A stretch of DNA of 64,000 bases. Origin: Comamonadaceae bacterium. Its GTDB lineage: Bacteria; Pseudomonadota; Gammaproteobacteria; Burkholderiales; Burkholderiaceae_C. Location: NCBI GenBank assembly GCA_027486555.1, contig JAIXOX010000140.1, positions 62,001-126,000 on the forward strand. The letters run 5' to 3'. Shown in pieces: positions 57,732-64,000 of the stretch (positions within the stretch are counted from its first letter, which is position 1; each line of letters begins with the position of its first letter). Below the pieces are notes generated by a model, which searched no databases, was not told where the DNA came from, and saw nothing but the letters and a program-made list of their open reading frames with translations. Position numbers and translations under genes: made by a program.

Positions 57732-59160
57732 GGGAAGCTCCTTCTTTCTGGGCCATGACGGCTTTGGCCGCCTGTTCACCCGCGATGCGGCCAAAGGCCG
57801 TGCCAATCGTCATACCCACCCCGGCGGTGTAGCCCTTGCCCAGCACATTGCCCGCCATCATCTCGCCCGCCACAAACAAGTTGGGGCTGGGCTGGTCGTT
57901 GAATCGCACAGCGGTGGTGTCATCGGTTTTGAGGCCCAAATAGGTGAAAGTCACGCCAGGCCGCACGGCATAGGCGTAGTAAGGGGCAGTGTCGAGCGGC
58001 CGTGCCCAATGGGTTTTGGCGGGCGTGACCCCTTCAGTGTGGCAATCGTCCAGCGCCGTATGGTCAAACTTGCCCTCGCGGCAGGCTGCGTTGTAGTCGT
58101 TCAGGGTTTGCATGAAAGTCGCTTCGTCCAGGCCCAACTTGCGGGCCAACTCGGGCAGGCTATCGGCCTTGGTGCCTTCAAACACGGGCGGCATGAAGCG
58201 GCCCACGGCCTTGGCATCGATGATGGAATACGCCACCTGCCCCGGCTGCTGTGCCACCAAGCGGCCCCAGATCGCATAGCGCTTGGGCCAAAAATCTTCA
58301 CCCTCGTCATAAAAACGGCGCGCTTCTCGGTTGACCACCACGCCCAATGAAACACAGTCGATGCGGGTGCAAATGCCGCCGTCGTACAAGGGCGCTCGGG
58401 CATCAATCGCCACCATGTGCGCCTGCGTTGGGTCGCCAATGCGGTCAGCGCCCTGCGCCAGCATGTGTTTGAGCAAGACACCTTGGTTGAAGCGCGTGCC
58501 GCGAATCAAAAATTGGTCGGCCGGGTATTCGCCGCGTTCGTTTTGGCCCCAAGCTTCGCGCAACCACTCGCGGTTGGACTCAAAGCCCCCTGCCGCCAAC
58601 ACGCAGGTGCGGGCCTCGATGCGTTCGCGCCGCACGCTGCCATCGGCCAGTTTGTGCATGACCGACGCGGCGACAAAACGACCCTCGTCCAATTCGACGC
58701 TATCCACCTCGGCGTTGTAGTGGATCTGCACACCCAACTTTTCTGCGCTGCGGTAAAAAGCATTGACCAGCGCCTTGCCTCCACCCATGAAAAAAGCGTT
58801 GGTGCGCGCCGTGTGCAAAGCACCGGACAGCGAAGGCTGAAAGCGCACGCCATGCTTGACCATCCAGGGCCGGCAAGTGGCCGAATGGCGAATCGCCAGT
58901 CGGGCCAAGTGCTCGTTGGTCAAGCCACCCGTGACTTTGAGCAGGTCTTGCCAAAACTCTTCTTCCGGGTAGGCATCGACCAACACGTCTTGCGGCGCAT
59001 CGTGCATGCAGCGCAAGTTGCGGGTGTGGCCCGAGTTGCCACCACGCCACTCACGCGGCGCCGATTCGAGCAGCATCACGCTGGCCCCCGCCTCGCGGGC
59101 CATGAGTGCTGCACACAGGGCGGCGTTGCCGCCGCCGATCACCAAAACATCGACCGTCAT
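57718..59160 (-). CDS. tcuA: TcuA-type FAD-dependent carboxylate dehydrogenase
   Basis: Flavoprotein of 480 residues related to fumarate reductase/succinate dehydrogenase, with the dinucleotide-binding [17 protein letters not shown] at the start and [21 protein letters not shown] and the C-terminal [19 protein letters not shown] contacts. Tricarballylate dehydrogenase oxidises tricarballylate to cis-aconitate; paralogues act on other saturated polycarboxylates. With no tricarballylate/citrate MFS carrier (TcuC) but an ABC importer beside it, the substrate may differ. Confidence 0.88.
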   Translation of the reverse strand: MTVDVLVIGGGNAALCAALMAREAGASVMLLESAPREWRGGNSGHTRNLRCMHDAPQDVLVDAYPEEEFWQDLLKVTGGLTNEHLARLAIRHSATCRPWMVKHGVRFQPSLSGALHTARTNAFFMGGGKALVNAFYRSAEKLGVQIHYNAEVDSVELDEGRFVAASVMHKLADGSVRRERIEARTCVLAAGGFESNREWLREAWGQNERGEYPADQFLIRGTRFNQGVLLKHMLAQGADRIGDPTQAHMVAIDARAPLYDGGICTRIDCVSLGVVVNREARRFYDEGEDFWPKRYAIWGRLVAQQPGQVAYSIIDAKAVGRFMPPVFEGTKADSLPELARKLGLDEATFMQTLNDYNAACREGKFDHTALDDCHTEGVTPAKTHWARPLDTAPYYAYAVRPGVTFTYLGLKTDDTTAVRFNDQPSPNLFVAGEMMAGNVLGKGYTAGVGMTIGTAFGRIAGEQAAKAVMAQKEGASHANA

Positions 59161-59205
59161 AAACACTTTCAGGGCAAAGGCACAGGGCACGAAGCCCGAA
59201 TCAGA

Positions 59206-59961
59206 TCAGAACTGGTATTTGCGCAAACCGCCGTCCACCGGGATCACCGCACCCGTGATGTAACTGGCCAAGGGCGAGGCCAAGAAAGTGACCAAATTGG
59301 CCATGTCTTCGGGCTCGCCATAACGGCCCATCGGGATCTCGTTCTCGCACTGCCACTGGCGGTATTCAGGCGTGTAGTTGCGAAAAATTTGCTCAGAATG
59401 GATGCGACCTGGCGGCACACAGTTCACGGTGACACCGTGCTTGCCCACCATGCGCGACAAGCCCTTGGCCCAACTGTGGATGCCCGCTTTGGCACAAAAA
59501 GCACCGTTGGTGTGCTCGGGCTCGCTCTTGCCGGTGATGTTGATGATGCGGCCCCACTTGCGCTCAATCATCTGGTCGATCAAAGCGTCGGCCACTTGGC
59601 GTGGGCGGTGAAAGTTCAAAGTAATGGCCTCTTGCCAGGCTTCTTCGCTCACATGCAGTTCTTTGAAGCTGCGCGAACCTCCGGCGTTGTTCACCAAGAT
59701 GTCCACACTGCCCAAACCGGCCAAAGCCGCTTCGGTCAGGCGCTTGGCCGCGTCTTCGGCATACAGGTCCGATTCGATGATCACGGGCGCATGACCGCCT
59801 GCCGCCACGATCTCAGCGGCCAACTCCTCAAGCTTGTCGACGCGACGCGCCGACACGGCCACGCGCACGCCTTCAGCGGCCAAGGCTTTGGCAATGCCGC
59901 GCCCGATGCCCACGCTGGCTCCGGTGACCAAGGCAGTTTTGTTGTTGAGTTGCATGTCCAT
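59206..59961 (-). CDS. SDR-family oxidoreductase with altered YxxxK motif
   Basis: Short-chain dehydrogenase-like protein of 251 residues with the Rossmann motif TGASVGIGRGIA near 15-26, the NNAGG motif and the C-terminal IPVDGGLRKYQF. At the active site, where YxxxK is expected, the sequence is AFCAKAG: Lys158 is present but residue 154 is Ala. The preceding segment INITGKSEPE has no Ser at the usual position next to it. The protein may use another acid/base, or be a non-reductive subgroup of the family. It precedes tcuA by 45 bases on the same strand. ATG 59955 is an alternative start. Confidence 0.85.
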   Translation of the reverse strand: MDMQLNNKTALVTGASVGIGRGIAKALAAEGVRVAVSARRVDKLEELAAEIVAAGGHAPVIIESDLYAEDAAKRLTEAALAGLGSVDILVNNAGGSRSFKELHVSEEAWQEAITLNFHRPRQVADALIDQMIERKWGRIINITGKSEPEHTNGAFCAKAGIHSWAKGLSRMVGKHGVTVNCVPPGRIHSEQIFRNYTPEYRQWQCENEIPMGRYGEPEDMANLVTFLASPLASYITGAVIPVDGGLRKYQF

Positions 59962-60025
59962 GGTTGTCTTTTCTTGTGATGAATAAGACTTGACTTTAAG
60001 GTGAATCAAGGAACTTGCTCAGCCA

Positions 60026-60057
60026 CCCCATGGTATGGGGGCATCACAAACCGTGAT
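60026..60057. promoter_or_regulatory. Twin palindromes upstream of the SDR-tcuAB operon
   Basis: CCCCAT-GGT-ATGGGG (60026-60040) is followed at once by ATCAC-AAACC-GTGAT (60043-60057). Both are perfect inverted repeats between the stop of the upstream lysR gene and the SDR start, the second with LysR-like spacing. They may be operators for the neighbouring regulator. Confidence 0.45.
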
Positions 60058-60087
60058 ACCCAACTTTTTCACAATCGCCCGACAGCT

Positions 60088-61071
60088 TCAGGTTTTGTCG
60101 GAGACCTGGGCTGGACTGACATCGCTCAACGCCGCGCCAACCCATGCACCAGATCCCACCAGCGCCCGCACACAATCGACCAACACCACACGCGCCGCCA
60201 AAGCCGCAGGCGACAACTCATCGTCCGACAGGCTGCACAGGACATTGTTGCGCCGGACCTGGTGGTCGGTGATGCGGGCCATGTGCAAGGCCTGCGCCGC
60301 ATCGGCTTGCCGCGCCACCGCCGCCCAAGGCTGCAAGGTGGCCCCCATGCCCGCGCGCACCGCGTCCATTAACATGGCCAGCGAATCCACTTCCAGCGCC
60401 ACCAGGGGTTTGACTTTGGCGCGCATAAAAGCCGCATCCAGCATGCTGCGCAAACCGTGTGGGCCGGTGGGCAAAATCAGCGCTTCATCTTTCAGCTGCA
60501 CCATGCGCACCCTGTCAGGGGCACGCGGCTTGACAACATGCCGTGCAGCGATGAAAAAAATGTCCTCTTCCATCAGCGGCTGCACACTCCAGCGCCGAGC
60601 CGACTGTGCAGACGAAACCCCATTCACGGGCATGTCAAACAAAACCGCCAGATCGAGTTGCCGCGCATTGAGCATGCCCGACAAATGCCCCGACAGGCTT
60701 TCCACCATGTGCAGACGCACATCCGGATAGCGCTCGCGCATGGCCTGCATCAAGGGCAGACCCAACACGGCGGCCGTGGTGGGTGCCAAGCCCACACTCA
60801 CCGTGCCCGACAAACGCGCCGACTTGGCAGCACGCATGGCCTGCTCGGCATGCCGCAGGGTCAGTTGTGCTTCGCGAAAAAAAGCCACACCCGCCTCGGT
60901 CGGGCTCACGCCCTGGGACGTGCGCTGCAAAAGCCGGGTCGACAACTCGCTCTCGAGCCGGGTGATTTGCTGGCTCAGCGCCGACTGCACCAGGTTCAAA
61001 TCAAGTGCAGCACGGCTGATGCTGCCGACCTCGACCACCCGCACAAAATAGCGAAGCTGCCTCAGCTCCAT
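60088..61071 (-). CDS. LysR-family transcriptional regulator (TcuR-like)
   Basis: 327-residue LysR protein: HTH MELRQLRYFVRVVEVGSISRAALDLNLVQSALSQQITRLESEL in the first 60 residues, effector domain after. It resembles NAC/Cbl-like regulators and, by context, TcuR, which controls tcuABC. Unlike Salmonella, it is on the same strand as tcuAB rather than divergent. ATG 61071 sits five bases after the DUF3422 stop; the track start at 61191 lies inside DUF3422. Confidence 0.88.
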   Translation of the reverse strand: MELRQLRYFVRVVEVGSISRAALDLNLVQSALSQQITRLESELSTRLLQRTSQGVSPTEAGVAFFREAQLTLRHAEQAMRAAKSARLSGTVSVGLAPTTAAVLGLPLMQAMRERYPDVRLHMVESLSGHLSGMLNARQLDLAVLFDMPVNGVSSAQSARRWSVQPLMEEDIFFIAARHVVKPRAPDRVRMVQLKDEALILPTGPHGLRSMLDAAFMRAKVKPLVALEVDSLAMLMDAVRAGMGATLQPWAAVARQADAAQALHMARITDHQVRRNNVLCSLSDDELSPAALAARVVLVDCVRALVGSGAWVGAALSDVSPAQVSDKT

Positions 61072-61075
61072 CGCA

Positions 61076-62410
61076 TCAGGCGTCCGGCTGGTGCAGTTTT
61101 TCGTGGATTTTTTGCCGACTGCGCCACACACTCCACAACACCAAGGGCAGCAACAAAGCCACCGCGATTTCAGGGTGGATCGCCAGGCCATACGCCTTCA
61201 TCCCCTTAAAGGCATACAGCAACAAACTGACCACGTAGTAAGAAATCGCAGCCATCGACAGGCCTTCCACCGTGACCTGCAGGCGCAGCTGCAGTTCCTG
61301 GCCGCGCGTGAGTTTTTCCAACAACACTTGGTTTTGCGCCTCGGTGGCAATGTCCACCCGGGTGCGCAACAAAGCGCTGGTGCGCGAGACCCGCTCAGCC
61401 AATGAGGCCAATCGCTTTTCAGTGGCCTGCACCGTGGCCATGGCGGGCGACAAGCGCCGTTGCATGAACTCACCCAGGGTCTGAGTCCCCGAAATCGGCC
61501 GTTCGCGAAGCTCGGCCAAGCGCTGGCTGACCAAGGTGTCGTAGGCGCGGGTGGCCGAAAACCGGAAACCGTGTTCGGCTGTTGCCCGCTCAATGCGGGC
61601 TGCCAAAGACACCAGCAAATCAAGCAAAGCCTGGTCGCTTTCGTCTTTGCGTTCTAAACGGCCGGTGATGTCGGCCAGCTGCAACTCAGCGGACGACAGC
61701 ATGGCCGACAGGTTTTTCGCCACCGGCAAACCACGCAAGGCCATCAGGCGGTATGTTTCCACTTCGAGCACACGCTGGGATATGCGGCCTGCACGCGCCT
61801 CACTCGTGCCTTCGGGTGCCAAGACCAGCATGCGTTCAAAGCCATCGGCCCCAATCAGGAAATGGGTCAAGATGCACGAATGAGGCAAGCCCTCGGTGGT
61901 GTTGCCCATGCGCGAGGCCAACACCGTCCCGTCGCCCAGCCAAGCCTGGGCCGTCGGAATCAGGTCGGGCACCGTCAGGTCCGCTTGCAACATGCCCAAA
62001 TGGATGGCGGCCATGGTTTGTCCCGGCAAACCCCTGAGCCAGTCGGTGCCAGTGGCCACATGCGAGGCCAGCTCGGGCAACACGGCCCCCCAATCGGCAT
62101 GTGAGGGCAAGGATTGCACGATGGAGTAGCGGGTGAACTCGGTGTGCCGCTCCCATTTGACGGTAAAAAAGTCGCAGCGCAGGCGCAAAAAATTACCCTG
62201 CAAACTCTCCAGGCTCAAATCTTCATGACCTGGCAAACGTCGCAAGTGGGCCCATTCCTGTTCGCGGGAAATGCCCGCATTAAGCACCGCCACATACACA
62301 ATCAGTGCGGGCAATCGCACACGCGCCGAAGGCCTGGCATGCACTTCGTTGTGCAGTTCATGACGCTGTGCATCTTCTGGCGGCAAAAAGCGGGAGGTGA
62401 TTTCGTTCAT
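61076..62410 (-). CDS. DUF3422 family membrane-anchored protein
   Basis: 444-residue protein of DUF3422, recognised by the NEVHARP block near the start and the HTEFTRYSI segment. A long soluble, partly coiled region (with repeated heptads around 280-370) ends in two C-terminal TM helices (AISYYVVSLLLYAFKG and VALLLPLVLWSVW). Function unknown in the family; no catalytic motif is visible. AAGG precedes ATG 62410. It lies directly upstream of the TcuR-like regulator and probably shares its transcript. Confidence 0.85.
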   Translation of the reverse strand: MNEITSRFLPPEDAQRHELHNEVHARPSARVRLPALIVYVAVLNAGISREQEWAHLRRLPGHEDLSLESLQGNFLRLRCDFFTVKWERHTEFTRYSIVQSLPSHADWGAVLPELASHVATGTDWLRGLPGQTMAAIHLGMLQADLTVPDLIPTAQAWLGDGTVLASRMGNTTEGLPHSCILTHFLIGADGFERMLVLAPEGTSEARAGRISQRVLEVETYRLMALRGLPVAKNLSAMLSSAELQLADITGRLERKDESDQALLDLLVSLAARIERATAEHGFRFSATRAYDTLVSQRLAELRERPISGTQTLGEFMQRRLSPAMATVQATEKRLASLAERVSRTSALLRTRVDIATEAQNQVLLEKLTRGQELQLRLQVTVEGLSMAAISYYVVSLLLYAFKGMKAYGLAIHPEIAVALLLPLVLWSVWRSRQKIHEKLHQPDA

Positions 62411-62462
62411 GACCTTATTTTGACCGAGCTGGCTGGCCCATCGCACCTCACCTGCCTGTTTG

Positions 62463-62627
62463 TCAGGAATTGCCAACCACGACAGCAGTGTGCTTAAGCC
62501 CGAAAGGCTTGCAATCGCCACTGGAGTCCACCATCTGTGGCCCCAGGCCAGTCAAGCTATCGAATCCAATTTCATTGACGTTACCAGCAACTGTAGAGAG
62601 TTGTGCTGATCCGAATACCTTCCGTGC
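62463..62627 (-). pseudogene. Possible remnant of a FimT/GspH-type pseudopilin gene (C-terminal part)
   Basis: In the 249-base gap between the response regulator and DUF3422, one minus-strand frame reads protein-like for 54 codons between two TGA stops (GFDSLTGLGPQM, CKPFGLKHTAVVVGNS, then stop and QTGR). This is reminiscent of the end of FimT/GspH pseudopilins, where a TxxVVGxSGRxR motif closes the protein. No start, no N-terminal pilin helix and in-frame stops indicate a remnant. The family assignment is tentative and from memory of the pattern only. Confidence 0.3.
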
Positions 62628-62659
62628 TCAACATGGCTTCTTTGGTAAAAACAGCCATG

Positions 62660-63316
62660 TCAGGGTAAATCTTTAAAACCCAGTCGTTGAGCCGCAAGCA
62701 AAGCCTGAGTGCGACTGACAACACCCATGGATTTGAAAATTGCACTTACATGTGCTTTGACCGTTGCCTCAATGATGTCAAGTTTTGCAGCAATTTGCAT
62801 GTTGGTCATACCTTGACAAATCAGCCCAAGAACTTCGATCTGGCGTGAAGTCAAATGAATTTTCTTCAAATTATCAAGGTTCATCAGGCCATCAACAGTC
62901 AGCCATGATTGATCTTGGAGACGATCTCTCAAGGCTCTACCAATCAAATCAACAATGCGATCAGGTGGGGTAGATTTGCTAACAAAAGCCCTGACCCCTG
63001 CTCCTAGGCACGCCCCTACTTTCATGGGGTCATCAGAGCCAGAGACAACGATGATTTGAAGGTCTGGTTGTGCTGCATGAATGCGGTCAATCAATTCAAG
63101 GCCTGACAGGCCAGGAAGAGACAAATCCAACAAAATCACTGAGCGCGCAATGGTCTGGACATCTTTGGACTTAAAAAATCCAAATGCATCGTCTGCCAAG
63201 CTTCCTGAGGCAACTTCGGCATCTGGGAAGCTCAATCGCATCAGACTTTCAAGCCCTTGTTTGTATAAAGGGTGATCTTCGATGATCAGTACAAATGATT
63301 TTTCTTGCATGCTCAT
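62660..63316 (-). CDS. LuxR-family (NarL-type) response regulator
   Basis: Two-domain regulator of 218 residues. The receiver (about 6-120) has the acidic pair EDHP, phospho-acceptor Asp in VILLDLSLPGLSG, Ser in VVSGSDD and Lys in AFVSKSTPP. The C-terminal HTH (about 150-212) is LTSRQIEVLGLICQGMTNMQIAAKLDIIEATVKAHVSAIFKSMGV. Its partner kinase is not in the window, and the sensor at 2590-5058 is unlinked. Codon usage is AT-richer than in neighbours. ATG 63310 is an alternative start. Confidence 0.9.
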   Translation of the reverse strand: MSMQEKSFVLIIEDHPLYKQGLESLMRLSFPDAEVASGSLADDAFGFFKSKDVQTIARSVILLDLSLPGLSGLELIDRIHAAQPDLQIIVVSGSDDPMKVGACLGAGVRAFVSKSTPPDRIVDLIGRALRDRLQDQSWLTVDGLMNLDNLKKIHLTSRQIEVLGLICQGMTNMQIAAKLDIIEATVKAHVSAIFKSMGVVSRTQALLAAQRLGFKDLP

Positions 63317-64000
63317 ATTGTGAATATCAAAAAAGAAACCATTGAAAAATTAATTGTACTCAAAAAGAATCAATTGTCTAGCGAATTTTATCACGAAAAA
63401 TAAAATTACTCTCATCTTGTTTACTGACCGCCCATTGCAGTTTATTTAAAAATAATTCATCTGGGCATCAATAAAACAATTTAATTTTCATCCTCTGTGA
63501 GCTTGGGGAAAGAGAACTCTGAGAAGATGAAAGTCAAAAAAGTCAACTCACAACACAACCCACCGCGAACAAAAAACGAGCTTCAAAGTGCATTGAACCG
63601 ATGAATCATGACCCCCCAGTGGCATACGTGGATGCCTTTTGCAGCCACCCATTGTGCAGCATCATCGTTGATGTTACTGAAATTTCAACTCATATCCGTG
63701 ACGCTTATTCACTTTAAGACGCAATCGTATGTTTAGTCACCCATACCATGATTTAATTCACAGTTTATACCAGCGTGAAGCTCAAGTCTTTGCCGATTAC
63801 AAAGTTAGACACTCAATCAAGATGAGTTCATGATTTTCATCAAATATATGAAAAATACAATTCAATAAAATCAATATTATGTTTATATTTTTCATTTTTG
63901 CATGAATAATTAATTATTAATTAATTCATTTGAATAAATTAAATTCAATGACCTGAATGTGGAAAATGTGCATCCTGTGTAGCCTTATGAACCAATTAAA
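63317..64000. other. AT-rich gene-free region at the right edge
   Basis: About 680 bases of clearly low GC, with no ORF of convincing length or codon use on either strand. The last 170 bases are mostly A/T with short AATTAATT palindromes and likely curved DNA. It presumably carries the promoter of the response-regulator gene and, to the right, that of a gene outside the window. A 25-codon frame at 63527-63604 has only a weak ribosome site. Confidence 0.55.

Noticed and set aside
63527-63604. 25-codon plus-strand frame (MKVKKVNSQHN...)
   Set aside because: Only a weak GGGGAAAG-like site at poor distance, and nothing recognisable in the peptide; kept only as a note in the AT-rich region.
1-64000. 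tRNA, rRNA, CRISPR array, prophage or IS elements
   Set aside because: I looked through the intergenic gaps on both strands and found no tRNA-like cloverleaf, no regular direct repeats with spacers and no transposase or integrase gene. A tRNAscan or Infernal run would be needed to exclude small RNAs.

Overview
The window is a 64 kb chromosomal segment of a betaproteobacterium, most likely a Comamonadaceae member (Limnohabitans/Rhodoferax/Polaromonas-like). This is inferred from gene order and families: the fur | bamE-dapB-exbB-exbD-leuS-lptE-holA block, the DUF3460-scpA pair, the RNB-nuclease/TonB/mtgA/ruvC block, the hpf-ptsN-hprK block, the box-type benzoate-CoA genes and the HAAT/TcuAB catabolic cluster. 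GC is moderately high, apart from the right end (about 62.6-64.0 kb), which is clearly AT-richer. I see no rRNA, tRNA, CRISPR array or intact insertion sequence.

Layout. 1-2.5 kb: the end of a box-pathway aldehyde dehydrogenase and benzoate-CoA ligase, separated by a REP-type inverted repeat. 2.6-5.1 kb: a hybrid sensor kinase that has lost both its phospho-acceptor histidine (now Tyr) and the histidine of its CxxCH-like sensory motif. 5.5-12.4 kb: apbC, metG, a DUF1275 membrane protein coupled to a SulP transporter, DUF3460 and scpA. 12.5-23.8 kb: ruvC, mtgA, TonB-like protein, RNB exonuclease, YqiA esterase, kup, gshA, proA, holA, lptE. 23.8-31.6 kb: leuS, exbD, exbB, dapB, bamE, fur, hprK, ptsN, hpf. 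31.9-42.3 kb: MFS transporter, patatin lipase, corA with an unusual leader, MTA/SAH nucleosidase, fadD, CPBP protease, pntB, pntA.

42.5-48.9 kb: a NUDIX hydrolase and mnmA, neighbours in many proteobacteria, are separated by a tightly coupled four-gene antisense operon (lytic transglycosylase, MBOAT O-acyltransferase, DUF459 SGNH protein, second SGNH protein). I read it as a cell-envelope glycan O-acylation module, possibly acting on peptidoglycan. It is the best candidate here for an undescribed system.

48.9-62.4 kb: a catabolic region. A two-subunit Rieske dioxygenase faces a LysR regulator across a palindromic operator. Beyond it lie a complete branched-chain-type ABC transporter (livFGMH plus binding protein), TcuB/TcuA-type carboxylate dehydrogenase, an SDR enzyme lacking the usual catalytic Tyr, a second LysR regulator and a DUF3422 membrane protein, all on the minus strand. 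Transporter, oxidases and regulators plausibly form one uptake-and-oxidation unit for an aromatic or polycarboxylic acid. 62.4-64.0 kb: a decayed pseudopilin-like remnant, an orphan LuxR-type response regulator and an AT-rich gene-free stretch.

Start sites were chosen from family alignment memory, Shine-Dalgarno sequences and overlaps. Many differ from the longest ORF in the track.
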